Assembly: GCA_965115825.1 (NCBI GenBank)
Contig: OZ220464.1
Coordinates: 1,116,001-1,180,000 of the forward strand
Source of the DNA: Bin87 sp965115825
Lineage (GTDB): Bacteria; Chloroflexota; Dehalococcoidia; Lucifugimonadales; UBA3495
DNA: 64,000 bases
Reading direction: 5' to 3'
Each line of letters opens with the position of its first letter. The first letter of the stretch is position 1. Below the pieces are notes generated by a model. That model was given only the letters and a program-made list of their open reading frames with translations. It ran no database searches and had not been told where the DNA came from. Below, in pieces: positions 8,682-15,752 of this stretch. The position numbers and the translations under genes are program-made.

Positions 8682-9500
8682 ATGCCCACCATCTGGCCCG
8701 ATGACATTCAGTGCGTCGCCCTCATCACCTTTGACATCGACGGCGTTTCTTCCTGGCTGCGGCGCAATGCCGACTTCGCCAACTATCCCAGCCTGCTCTC
8801 CATGGCCGAGTACGGCCCCAGCGTCGCCACGCCGCGCATCCTGGATATTCTGGACGCCCAGAGCATCCCGGCCAGCTTCTACATCCCCGGCCAGGTGGCC
8901 GAAACCCATACCGACCTGGTGCGCGAAATCGCCCGACGCGGCCACGAAGTCGCCCATCACGGCTACCTCCACGAGCCGCCGGCCACTATGACGCCGGCCG
9001 AAGAGGAGGAAGTGCTCATCAAGGGCATCAGCATCTTGGGCAACCTCACCGGCGCCGCGCCCGTCGGCTACCGCTCACCCAGTTGGGAGCTCAGCCCGGT
9101 CTCCCTCGACCTGCTGGCCAAGCACAGCTTCCGCTATGACAGCAGCCTCATGGGCGACGACGCTCCCTATTTTGTGTCCGGCGGCGACCCTCCCCGGCAG
9201 ATGGTGGAGCTGCCCATCCACTGGCTGCTGGACGACGCCCCCCATTTCGCTTATGCTCCCTCGGCCAACCGCATGGGCCCCATGCGCAACCCCGACGAAG
9301 TATTCGACAGCTGGGCCGCCGAGTTCCGCGGCATCTACCGCTACGGACGCTGCTTCAACCTTACCATGCACCCGCAGTACATCGGACGCCCCGGCCGGCT
9401 GCTGATGCTCGAACGGCTGATAGAATACATCAAAACCTTCCCCGGCGTGCGGTTCATGCGCGCCGACCACCTCGCCGCAATGTGGGAAAAAGGAGCGTAA
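8682..9500 (+). CDS. Polysaccharide deacetylase / NodB-fold amidohydrolase
   Basis: The 272-residue protein has the NodB-type metal-dependent deacetylase fold: first motif TFDIDG (metal-binding Asp, near residue 13), HEVAHHGYLHE supplying the His pair (about 89-99), GYRSPSWELSP as motif 3, and NLTMHPQYIGRPGR as the C-terminal His motif. The variant TFDID and the R-S-P-S-W motif place it near the PuuE/PgdA-like subfamily, which hydrolyses C-N bonds in substrates such as allantoin or peptidoglycan rather than chitin. It has no signal peptide, so it is cytosolic. It precedes the nitrile hydratase-like genes by 4 bp, which suggests a joint role in catabolism of a nitrogenous small molecule; that role is inferred. 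A TATAAT lies at 8486-8491. Confidence 0.85.
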   Translation: MPTIWPDDIQCVALITFDIDGVSSWLRRNADFANYPSLLSMAEYGPSVATPRILDILDAQSIPASFYIPGQVAETHTDLVREIARRGHEVAHHGYLHEPPATMTPAEEEEVLIKGISILGNLTGAAPVGYRSPSWELSPVSLDLLAKHSFRYDSSLMGDDAPYFVSGGDPPRQMVELPIHWLLDDAPHFAYAPSANRMGPMRNPDEVFDSWAAEFRGIYRYGRCFNLTMHPQYIGRPGRLLMLERLIEYIKTFPGVRFMRADHLAAMWEKGA

Positions 9501-9504
9501 CAGT

Positions 9505-9807
9505 ATGCCCGCAGTACACGACCGGGGCGGCTGGCCCGACAGCGCCCCCATCGACCGCGCAGAACACGAATACAGCGACTGGGAGCTCCGCGTGGACGCC
9601 GTGCACCAAGTCCTCGGCGCCCGCGGCATCCGCACCACCGATGAAATGCGTCGCGCCATCGAAAGCCTGCCGCCGGAGCAGTACGAGACGCTGTCCTACT
9701 ACGAAAAATGGACCGCGGCCCTGGAAATCCTGCTCATCGAAAAGGGCATCCTGACCGCGGCGGAAATTGACGCCAGAGCAGCGCAGCTGCGGGAGCAGGG
9801 ACTATGA
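9505..9807 (+). CDS. Nitrile hydratase / thiocyanate hydrolase beta-type subunit, N-terminal half
   Basis: The 100-residue protein resembles the N-terminal half of nitrile hydratase beta subunits (HDRGGWP at the start, then WELRVDAV and LSYYEKWTAALEILLIEKGIL, followed by a helical end). In classical nitrile hydratases this half is fused to an SH3-like C-terminal half; here the other half is a separate gene overlapping it by 4 bp (ATGA). Thiocyanate hydrolase (scnB-scnA-scnC order) and the toyocamycin nitrile hydratase are known three-polypeptide members with this split. The same fold is also used by nitrile hydratase metallochaperones, and no other activator gene is visible nearby, so a dual role is possible. 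Confidence 0.82.
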   Translation: MPAVHDRGGWPDSAPIDRAEHEYSDWELRVDAVHQVLGARGIRTTDEMRRAIESLPPEQYETLSYYEKWTAALEILLIEKGILTAAEIDARAAQLREQGL

Positions 9808-10103
9808 GCGCCGCCGCCGAACCCGTCCTATATCCCAACGGCGCATCCGTCCGTGTGCGCGTCGGCGCGCCGCAGCGCCATTTCCGCACGCCGGCCTACA
9901 TCCAGGGGCGCGTCGGTATAGTAGAAGCCCTGTGTGGCGTTTATCCCAACCCCGAATCGCTGGCCCACGGCGGCGACGGCTTGCCTCGCCAACCTCTTTA
10001 CCGCATCCTCCTGCGCCAGACCGACCTCTGGCCCGACTATGCCGGCAGCCCCGCCGACACCCTCCTGGTGGACGTGTACCAGCCCTGGCTGGAAAGCGCC
10101 TGA
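9804..10103 (+). CDS. Nitrile hydratase / thiocyanate hydrolase beta-type subunit, C-terminal SH3-like half
   Basis: The 99-residue protein matches the C-terminal SH3-like barrel of nitrile hydratase beta subunits: VRVGAPQRHFRTPAYIQGR (the R-T-P-x-Y-x-x-G motif), then LYRILLRQTDLWP and the end DTLLVDVYQPWLE. It overlaps the upstream subunit by ATGA, which implies translational coupling and stoichiometric production. The lengths of the two halves (100 and 99) add up to a normal nitrile hydratase beta subunit and are shorter than the Thiobacillus thiocyanate hydrolase subunits. Whether the enzyme acts on nitriles or thiocyanate cannot be decided from the sequence. Confidence 0.85.
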   Translation: MSAAAEPVLYPNGASVRVRVGAPQRHFRTPAYIQGRVGIVEALCGVYPNPESLAHGGDGLPRQPLYRILLRQTDLWPDYAGSPADTLLVDVYQPWLESA

Positions 10104-10157
10104 CTGACCCGGCTCAAGCGCCGGCGTCAAGCAAGGCGCAGACTTTGGAGATTGACT

Positions 10158-10772
10158 ATGACCGCAACCCACGTTGTTGACCACATCCACGACCGGCCAA
10201 TGAGCGACGTTGCCCTGCGCTCCGTCGCCATTGAGACCCTGCTGGCCGAAAAGGGCCTGCTCACCGCCGACGAAGTGCAGCGTCAGGTGAACCTCATGGA
10301 CGCCCGCACTCCCGCCGACGGCGCCCGTGTCGTCGCCCGCGCTTGGGTGGATGCCGACTTCAAAGCCCGCCTGCTCGCCGACCCTCGCGCCGCCCTGGCC
10401 GAAATGGGCATCGCCATTCCTGAGGAAACACCGCACCTGGCCGTCGTCGAGAACACCGATGATATTCACCACTTGGTGGTTTGCACCTTGTGCTCCTGCT
10501 ACCCCCGGATGCTGCTGGGCCGTCCGCCCGATTGGTACAAGAGCCTTGCCTACCGCGCCCGCGCCGTTCGCAATCCCCGCAGCGTGATGGCCGAGTTCGG
10601 TGCCGCGCCGCCGTTGGATGCCGCAGTCCGCGTACTGGACAGCACTGCCGACCTACGCTATCTGGTGTTGCCGAAGCGCCCCGCCGGCGCCGAAAATATG
10701 CGCGAGGACGAGCTGGCCCACCTCGTCACCCGCGACAGCATGATTGGCGTTGCCAACGCCTTATCGCCGTAG
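10158..10772 (+). CDS. Nitrile hydratase alpha / thiocyanate hydrolase gamma-type subunit, cobalt type
   Basis: The 204-residue catalytic subunit holds the metal. The claw motif C109-T-L-C112-S-C114 is intact; Thr at the second position is the hallmark of the non-corrin Co(III) class (iron enzymes have Ser). The cysteines are normally oxidised to sulfinic/sulfenic acids. LLGRPPDWYKS and RARAVRNPRSVMAEFG follow as in the family. I take the ATG at 10158, which has TTGGAG about 10 bp upstream, rather than the TTG at 10152. It is 54 bp downstream of the SH3-like subunit in the same operon. No metallochaperone gene is visible other than the beta-N-like protein. Confidence 0.9.
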   Translation: MTATHVVDHIHDRPMSDVALRSVAIETLLAEKGLLTADEVQRQVNLMDARTPADGARVVARAWVDADFKARLLADPRAALAEMGIAIPEETPHLAVVENTDDIHHLVVCTLCSCYPRMLLGRPPDWYKSLAYRARAVRNPRSVMAEFGAAPPLDAAVRVLDSTADLRYLVLPKRPAGAENMREDELAHLVTRDSMIGVANALSP

Positions 10773-10804
10773 CCGCGACGCCGCCCATCAACCGAAAGAT
10801 CAAC

Positions 10805-11608
10805 CTAGTCTATCTGAAAGTCGCCATCGGTTAGCCTACGCCAGTGGACGTCTCCTGCGTCGATAACCGGGCGTATCCCTTCGTCCATCCTTACCCCTGC
10901 AACAACAGCATGGGATGACATCCCTGTGAATCGGGTCAGAAATTCAGCATTGCGGAGCGCGCGTCGGGTGTCTCTCTCATCAACAGTGTAGGATGCTTCA
11001 ACTGCAACGTAATGTATCGTTCCATCCTGGACAGCAGCTCGAATCACAACGTCCGCCCCCAGAAAACTGTCTATTTCATTGACCGAAATCCCGGAGGTGT
11101 CCGCAGCCTGGATCGCTTTAGCCAGGTCGCCCTCGCGCAGTCTGCCAAGGGGCGTCAGACCCAGAGCCGCACAAATGCGGTACATTGCCTTGCGTGCGCC
11201 GTTCGCTGCATGGGCAGCCTTCAAAGGGCCAATGTCATCTCGCAGCGCTTGTAAGTTCCGTTCAATACGCGCAACCGTTCCCCGTAACTCCTCGTGCCCG
11301 GCCCGCAACTCCTCGTGCCCGGCCCGCAACTCCTCGTGCCCGGCCCGCAACTCCTCGTGCCCGGCCCGCAACTCCTCGTGCCCGGCCCGCAACTCTTCGT
11401 GCCCAGCCCGCAGTTCCTCCTGCCCGGATTCCAGCCGATCCAACCGCCGATTCGTTTCCTTCTGCCCAGACCGCAATTCCTCCTGCCCGGATTCCAGCCG
11501 ATCCAGCCGCCGGTTCGTTTCCTTCTGCCCAGCCCGCAGTTCCTCCTGCCCGGATTCCAGCCGATCCAGCCGCTGGTTCATTTCGTTGTTAGCTCCGTTC
11601 GCCGTCAT
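10805..11608 (-). CDS. Coiled-coil protein with C-terminal PD-(D/E)XK-like nuclease domain
   Basis: The 267-residue protein has an N-terminal half made of repeats: three 21-residue units of the type RRLDRLESGQEELRAGQKET, then six perfect 7-residue units EELRAGH, each encoded by an identical 21-bp DNA unit. Seven residues is exactly one coiled-coil heptad. The C-terminal half (about 150-267) contains LGADVVIRAAV, then YVAVEASYTVDERDTRRA and LTRFTG, consistent with a degenerate PD-(D/E)XK fold (D, then E-x-S in place of E-x-K). A paralogue with the same C-terminal signature and its own heptad repeats lies at 35613. A TATAAT on this strand lies at 11630-11635, and AGGTGAAAG precedes the chosen ATG. 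Function is unknown; nuclease activity is inferred. Confidence 0.75.
   Translation of the reverse strand: MTANGANNEMNQRLDRLESGQEELRAGQKETNRRLDRLESGQEELRSGQKETNRRLDRLESGQEELRAGHEELRAGHEELRAGHEELRAGHEELRAGHEELRAGHEELRGTVARIERNLQALRDDIGPLKAAHAANGARKAMYRICAALGLTPLGRLREGDLAKAIQAADTSGISVNEIDSFLGADVVIRAAVQDGTIHYVAVEASYTVDERDTRRALRNAEFLTRFTGMSSHAVVAGVRMDEGIRPVIDAGDVHWRRLTDGDFQID
11283..11415 (-). repeat. 21-bp perfect tandem repeat encoding EELRAGH heptads
   Basis: About six copies of a 21-bp unit lie inside the coiled-coil gene. Each copy adds exactly one heptad, so copy-number slippage changes rod length but never the frame. Neighbouring 63-bp units (about 11415-11600) encode the 21-residue repeats. 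Confidence 0.9.
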
Positions 11609-11676
11609 ATCTTTCACCTGTCGCCAACCATTATACAATACACCCTGCACCCTGTAGATAGGCTATCCCGCGTGCA

Positions 11677-12105
11677 TCAGCCGTCTATCTGCTGAATCCG
11701 TCGCAGGTGACGCCCTCCCTCAAATTCGGTGGTCAGCCACGCGTCTACGATATCCCGCGCCGTTTCCCAGGACACCAGCCGCTGACCCAGGGCCAACACG
11801 TTGGAATCGTTATGCTGCCGGCCATAGCGCGCTGATGCCGCGTTCCAGCACAGCGTACACCTCACGCCGGGCACCCGATTGGCGACGATAGCCTCCCCGT
11901 TGCCGGAGCCGCCTAGCACAATGCCCCGGTCAACATCGCCCAGAGCCACCGCTTCCGCCACCGGGCGAATCCACTGTGGGTAGTCGCTGGCCTCCTCCGA
12001 GTATGCTCCGTAGTCAACCGCCTCATGCCCCAGATAAGCCAACAACGCCAGCAACTTGCCTTTGTACTCAAACCCGGCGTGGTCGGAACCAATCGCAATT
12101 CTCAT
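11677..12105 (-). CDS. rpiB: Ribose-5-phosphate isomerase B (RpiB/LacAB family)
   Basis: Interconverts ribose 5-phosphate and ribulose 5-phosphate in the pentose phosphate pathway. The 142 residues are typical. MRIAIGSDHAGFEYK carries the substrate-phosphate-binding DHAG; VDYGAYSEEASDYP, GIVLGGSGNGEAIVANRVPG and HNDSNVLALGQRLV are all family motifs. The usual catalytic Cys of the IxxCGTGxG stretch is replaced by Ser/Gly (LGGSGNG), as in the Ser/Asp-type RpiB enzymes. I start at the ATG at 12105, giving the canonical MRIAIGSDHAG, and not at the upstream candidate at 12156. It is divergent from the alcohol dehydrogenase. Confidence 0.92.
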   Translation of the reverse strand: MRIAIGSDHAGFEYKGKLLALLAYLGHEAVDYGAYSEEASDYPQWIRPVAEAVALGDVDRGIVLGGSGNGEAIVANRVPGVRCTLCWNAASARYGRQHNDSNVLALGQRLVSWETARDIVDAWLTTEFEGGRHLRRIQQIDG

Positions 12106-12222
12106 AACTCTACTCCGCCTCTCCCGGTGGCGCTTCTCGCGCCGCCAGAATAGCACAAAACCCGCGTTGCTGTGCTAGGATACCCCCGGCTGCTGCCACA
12201 GCTACATCACGGAGGGAAAACC

Positions 12223-13329
12223 ATGAAAGGCCGCATCGTCGTCGTCAAAGAGTACGGCAAGCCATTCGAGATTGAAGAATACGACGTCCCCGAACCACAG
12301 CCCGGCGCCGTCCTGCTCCGTATGACCCAGGCCGGCATTTGCGGCTCCGACCTCCACACCTGGCGCGGCGACCAGACCCAGGAACACCTGCCCTTACCCG
12401 ATACCGGTCGCGTCATGGGACACGAAGGCACCGGCGTCATCGAATATCTCGGCGACGGTGTCGCTTCCGACTACTATGGCGCGGACATCAAAGAAGGCGA
12501 CCGAGTAATATACGCCGCCGTCTTTCCCTGCTACCACTGCCATATGTGCTTGCGGGGCAACACCAACTGGTGCGTCAATCGCCAGTACCCCGCCGCCGGC
12601 GTCTGGCCCTATTTCACCGGAACCTACGGCGACTTCCTTTATCTGCCGCCGCGGCATCCCTTTTTCCGCGTACCCGACGAACTCCCCGACAGCATCCTCG
12701 GCCCCGTCAACTGCGCCATGGGCACCGTTACCACCGGCCTGGAGCGCGCCGGCATGAGCCACGGCCACTCAGTCGTCATCATGGGCGCCGGCGGCCTCGG
12801 CATCCATGCCACTGCCATGGCCAAAGAGCGCGGCGCCGACCGCGTCATCGTGCTGGACCGCCTCGAAAACCGTCTCGCCCTCGCCGAGGAATTCGGCGCC
12901 GACCACACTATCAATATTGAGGAGTTCAACACTCCCGAAACCCGCGTCCGCCGTGTCCGCGAGCTCACCCGCAGCCGGGGCGCCGATGTCGTGATGGAGC
13001 TGGTCGGCCGCGCCGACCTTCTCAAAGAGGGCATCGATATGCTCTCCAACGGCGGCACATTCGTCGAAATCGGCGACATCGTGCGCGGGCAGGAAGTCTC
13101 CATCGACCCGTCCAAACTGCTACAGGGCAAAAACATCGTCGGCAGCCTGATGTATCGCCCCTCCCTCCTCCCCGAACTGCTCGACTTCCTGGTTCGCAAC
13201 CAGGCCCGTCTCCCCTTCAACAAACTGGTATCCCACACCTTCCCCCTCGCCGACGTCAACGAAGCCTTCGCCGCCGCCGAATGGAGCCAGCGTCAAACGG
13301 AGATAACCCGCGCCATGCTCGTCCCCTAA
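12223..13329 (+). CDS. Zinc-dependent alcohol dehydrogenase, MDR family
   Basis: The 368-residue NAD(P)-dependent medium-chain dehydrogenase has the catalytic-zinc ligands in GICGSDLHTW (Cys, Asp) and GHEGTGVI (His-Glu). The structural zinc lobe has four Cys in FPCYHCHMCLRGNTNWC. The Rossmann motif is GAGGLGIHATAMAKE, with VLDRLENRL after beta-2 (Asp, favouring NAD). The substrate is unknown; relatives include threonine and sorbitol dehydrogenases. The ATG at 12223, with GGAGGG 9 bp upstream, gives MKGRIVVVKEYG and is preferred over the 12172 start. The flavin monooxygenase gene follows 64 bp downstream on the same strand. Confidence 0.9.
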   Translation: MKGRIVVVKEYGKPFEIEEYDVPEPQPGAVLLRMTQAGICGSDLHTWRGDQTQEHLPLPDTGRVMGHEGTGVIEYLGDGVASDYYGADIKEGDRVIYAAVFPCYHCHMCLRGNTNWCVNRQYPAAGVWPYFTGTYGDFLYLPPRHPFFRVPDELPDSILGPVNCAMGTVTTGLERAGMSHGHSVVIMGAGGLGIHATAMAKERGADRVIVLDRLENRLALAEEFGADHTINIEEFNTPETRVRRVRELTRSRGADVVMELVGRADLLKEGIDMLSNGGTFVEIGDIVRGQEVSIDPSKLLQGKNIVGSLMYRPSLLPELLDFLVRNQARLPFNKLVSHTFPLADVNEAFAAAEWSQRQTEITRAMLVP

Positions 13330-13393
13330 CGCGAACTCACCGCAATGAACGCAATCCGGTTGCTTCCTGCTCGATTCTGAGGAGAAAAACACC

Positions 13394-14464
13394 ATGAAAT
13401 TCGGATTGATGTACGAAATCCAAATTCCCGAACCCCATTACCCCGGCGTCGAAGCCGAGCGTTACCGGCAGGTCATGGCCCAGGTCGAACTCGCCGACGA
13501 CGTTGGCTTTGACTACTTCTGGACGGTGGAACACCACTTCCTGCGCGAGTTCTCCCACTGCTCCGCTCCCGAAGTCCTCTACGGCGCCATCTCCCAGCGC
13601 ACCAAGCGCATCCGTATCGGACACGCCGTCGCCCTACTCCCCGGCGCTTACAACCACCCCGTCCGCGTCGCCGAGCGCGCCGCCGTCCTCGACATCGTCA
13701 GCAACGGCCGCATGGACCTCGGCACCGGACGCTCCACTACCCTCATCGAAATGGACGGCTTCGAGGTCGACCCTGAAACCACCAAAGCCCAGTGGCGCGA
13801 AGCTATCGAAATCATCCCCCGTATGTGGACGGAAGACCCCTTCTCCCACTCCGGCGAGTTCTACAACATCCCGCCGCGCTCCGTAATCCCCAAGCCCGTG
13901 CAAAACCCCCACCCTCCTATGTGGATGGCCTGTAGTCAGCCGGCATCCTTCGCAGAGGCCGGACACTTGGGCGTCGGCGTCCTCTGCTTCAACCTCGGCG
14001 GACACCACCAGCTGGTCGAGCGCGTGCAGATTTACCGCGACGCCGTCAAAGACGCCCAGCCCATTGGCCGCATGGTCAATGACAACATCGCCGCCCTCTG
14101 CATGGTTCACGTCGCCGACACCGACCAGGAAGCCTACGCCGCCGCCGCCCATGAAGGCGAGTGGTTCGTCCGCAAAGCCGAAGACCTGTACAGCCCCTGG
14201 CAGGGCCGAGACGTCCCCTCCAGCTACCGGTTCGCCGTCAACGCCATCCAGACCGAGCGCGTCAACACCACCGCCGCCGACCACATCGCCTCCGGCGCCT
14301 TCGCCATGGGCAGCCCCGAAACCGTCATCAACACCATCGCAAAGTACCGCGAAGCCGGCGTCGACCAGATCCTCTGCTTCATGCAGATGGGCAGCCTCCC
14401 CCACAGCAAAATAATGAACAGCATCCGCCTCTTCGGAAAATACGTGATTCCCCATTTCCTCTAG
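13394..14464 (+). CDS. Luciferase-like (LLM class) flavin- or F420-dependent monooxygenase
   Basis: The 356-residue bacterial-luciferase-fold TIM barrel starts MKFGLMYEIQIPEP. It has the WTVEHHFLREFS active-site His pair (about 45-56), RIRIGHAVALLPGAYNHPVRVAERAAVLDI in two parts typical of the family, GRMDLGTGRS, and the C-terminal GSPETVINTIAKYREAGVDQILCF. Members use reduced FMN or F420 to oxidise small organic molecules; the npdG gene at 25340 shows that F420 chemistry is plausible in this organism. GAGGAGAAA precedes the ATG. A second, divergent family member lies at 56950. The substrate is unknown. Confidence 0.9.
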   Translation: MKFGLMYEIQIPEPHYPGVEAERYRQVMAQVELADDVGFDYFWTVEHHFLREFSHCSAPEVLYGAISQRTKRIRIGHAVALLPGAYNHPVRVAERAAVLDIVSNGRMDLGTGRSTTLIEMDGFEVDPETTKAQWREAIEIIPRMWTEDPFSHSGEFYNIPPRSVIPKPVQNPHPPMWMACSQPASFAEAGHLGVGVLCFNLGGHHQLVERVQIYRDAVKDAQPIGRMVNDNIAALCMVHVADTDQEAYAAAAHEGEWFVRKAEDLYSPWQGRDVPSSYRFAVNAIQTERVNTTAADHIASGAFAMGSPETVINTIAKYREAGVDQILCFMQMGSLPHSKIMNSIRLFGKYVIPHFL

Positions 14465-14537
14465 GCCAACTCCGGCGCAAAATGCCGATCCAACACCCTC
14501 ATCCACTTCATCCCCCAAGGCCGCGAACAACCCAAGA

Positions 14538-14576
14538 GCAGGGGGCAGATTTGACATCCGCCCCCTGCGTCAAATC
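14538..14576. terminator. Overlapping hairpins between convergent genes
   Basis: GCAGGGGGC (14538-14546) pairs perfectly with GCCCCCTGC (14560-14568), extended inside by GAT/ATC. A second, mutually exclusive stem pairs GATTTGAC (14548-14555) with GTCAAATC (14569-14576). It sits between two converging genes and would work in both directions, although there is no clear T-run. Confidence 0.6.
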
Positions 14577-14593
14577 ACACCGCTTCCGGTGGG

Positions 14594-14896
14594 TCAGTCT
14601 GACGATGGCAGCTGTTTCGCCTCTTGCAATTCCATCGGCTCCCCGTTGAGGCGCAGGTCGCACTTCCCGGCCTTGGTAATCAGCACTGACACCGCCCCGT
14701 CCGCCGACGTCAGGCGCTTTCCCATCGTCACCTCCGGTGCATCCTCCGGTGGTGTCGCCCCGCCGAAGTCCACATTCGGCCCCTTGATTTGCAGCCGTAT
14801 CTCGCCGTCCGTCAGCTCGCCGTCTCCGCTGGCCTTGCTGACTATCATCTCTGCCCCGCCGGGGCCTACGTAACGCTGTCCGGTTTTCAGGTTCAT
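14594..14896 (-). CDS. Small conserved-looking protein of unknown function
   Basis: A 100-residue acidic protein I do not recognise. It starts MNLKTGQRYVGPGGAEMIVSK and has a repeating beta-strand-like pattern (GEIRLQIKGPNVDFGG, VSVLITKAGKCDLRLNGEPM), which suggests a small beta-barrel, without signal peptide or TM helix. I chose the ATG at 14896; an in-frame start at 14920 adds eight unlikely residues. It converges with the flavin monooxygenase, with a hairpin terminator between them. Codon use is like that of its neighbours, supporting a real gene. Confidence 0.6.
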   Translation of the reverse strand: MNLKTGQRYVGPGGAEMIVSKASGDGELTDGEIRLQIKGPNVDFGGATPPEDAPEVTMGKRLTSADGAVSVLITKAGKCDLRLNGEPMELQEAKQLPSSD

Positions 14897-15040
14897 CGTT
14901 CCCGATACCTCACAATACAATTTCTTGCCAACCGTTTCCGCCGATTCAAGCTAGCCTTTGCAAATGCCACGCAATTCCCCTATCCTGCAACTTGCCACAC
15001 CCTGCAGCAAAGAAACCCGGTGAAACGCCCCAATTTTATC

Positions 15041-15135
15041 ACCCAACCCCACCCCCGTATAGCCGCTGTCGGTACCAATGTCCTTCGTCTCCAGCTCCCA
15101 GGCCCAACCCCACACCCCCGTATAGCCGCCGTCCA
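15041..15135. repeat. Short direct repeat of CCCCCGTATAGCCGC type
   Basis: The string CCCCGTATAGCCGC, preceded by CCCAACCCCAC, occurs twice about 66 bp apart (about 15041-15068 and 15107-15135) in the otherwise gene-free stretch 14897-15710, just outside element R1. Confidence 0.6.
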
Positions 15136-15163
15136 CTCCCACAGCCACAGCAACCCCTCTCCC

Positions 15164-15206
15164 CAATCCTGAAAATCCCAAAATCCCGTAAATCCTGATT
15201 CTGACA
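15164..15206 (+). repeat. AAATCC-box repeat, upstream flank of element R1
   Basis: Four (A)AATCC boxes spaced 8-9 bp, ending in GATTCTGAC, lie immediately upstream of the R1 promoter. The reverse complement of the same string occurs four times at 41290-41653 next to element R2. It could be an array of regulator sites or part of a mobile or dispersed repeat. Confidence 0.75.
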
Positions 15207-15214
15207 AAAACCGC

Positions 15215-15243
15215 TTGCACTACGCACGCCAGTACGCTACAAT
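15215..15243 (+). promoter_or_regulatory. Sigma-70-like promoter of element R1
   Basis: TTGCAC (15215-15220), 17-bp spacer, TACAAT (15238-15243); predicted start near 15250. The hexamers are conserved in R2 (TTGCAA, 16 bp, TACAAT on the minus strand) while the spacer sequence has diverged, as expected for a used promoter. It reads toward the response-regulator gene. Confidence 0.6.
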
Positions 15244-15352
15244 ACCTCCGTCAGGCTCATCCAACGGCCCCGCGAACCGTCGGATACCGTCCCCGGCCAG
15301 GACAACCGCCCGACATCACAACCTAACCAGGAGGCTAAACCGGAAGTTCAAC

Positions 15353-15592
15353 GGGGTTCAGGATAACACGGTCTAAACCGCCGCAACCAGTACATTGCGG
15401 CATGTCGGATCCATTGCACCACTGTGGTGCGCCGGAGGTCGGTCACATTACCCGGCTGGCGCACCCAGCACGGCGGGAGTCACCACCGCTGCGCGAGGAC
15501 GGGCACTGCGCAAGCAGCCGTTAGCACGCGCAAGACTAGGACGTAAATAGCAAGCCACGCTCTCGGGCCGTAGCGCCGACATCCTGAACCCC
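15353..15592. ncRNA. Candidate structured RNA domain, element copy R1
   Basis: This 240-bp domain is closed by a perfect 12-bp helix (15353-15364 with 15581-15592). Internal helices are GCCGCAA/TTGCGGC (15380-15386 with 15395-15401) and GGTGCGCC/GGCGCACC (15426-15433 with 15458-15465), plus a stem-loop around 15500-15525. Copy R2 has the same 240-bp length and keeps all these helices while loop sequences differ. The transcribed strand is unresolved: the promoter at 15215 reads the plus strand, but the R1/R2 substitutions leave G-U pairs on the minus-strand transcript where the plus-strand transcript would have A-C mismatches. It lacks the signature sequences of RNase P, tmRNA and SRP RNA. No family was assigned. 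Confidence 0.5.
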
Positions 15593-15657
15593 CACGAACT
15601 CCACCAACCGAAACACCAAAAACCAACCGACCAACCCAAAGGAGATAAACAACCACC

Positions 15658-15715
15658 ATGAACACCGCCAACCCCAACCCGACCGAAAGGCCGCCGCCCA
15701 ATTCGTCCTCGTGAC
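15658..15715 (+). CDS. Possible leader peptide at the edge of element R1
   Basis: An 18-residue frame, MNTANPNPTERPPPNSSS, follows an A/C-rich, G-poor stretch and AAAGGAG. Its TGA overlaps a GTG at 15711 that is in frame with the response regulator (GTGA overlap). Element R2 has a matching start (MNTVNPNS) in the same position, after AAAGGA. The SD-to-ATG gap of about 13 bases is long, so translation is uncertain. Confidence 0.3.
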
Positions 15716-15752
15716 GCTTCACGCCGACCGACGCGACCGCTATCCTATCACC

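Noticed and set aside
11185..11695. Plus-strand repetitive frames over the EELRAGH repeats
   Set aside because: Antisense reflections of the 21-bp repeat; no independent evidence.
14538..14576. H-type pseudoknot
   Set aside because: The third loop would be zero nucleotides across a 9-bp stem, which is sterically not possible; alternative hairpins are the better reading.
15353..15592. R1 as RNase P RNA, tmRNA, SRP RNA, or a group I/II intron
   Set aside because: None of the conserved core strings of these RNAs could be found on either strand, and no intron-type catalytic core or tRNA-like end is present.
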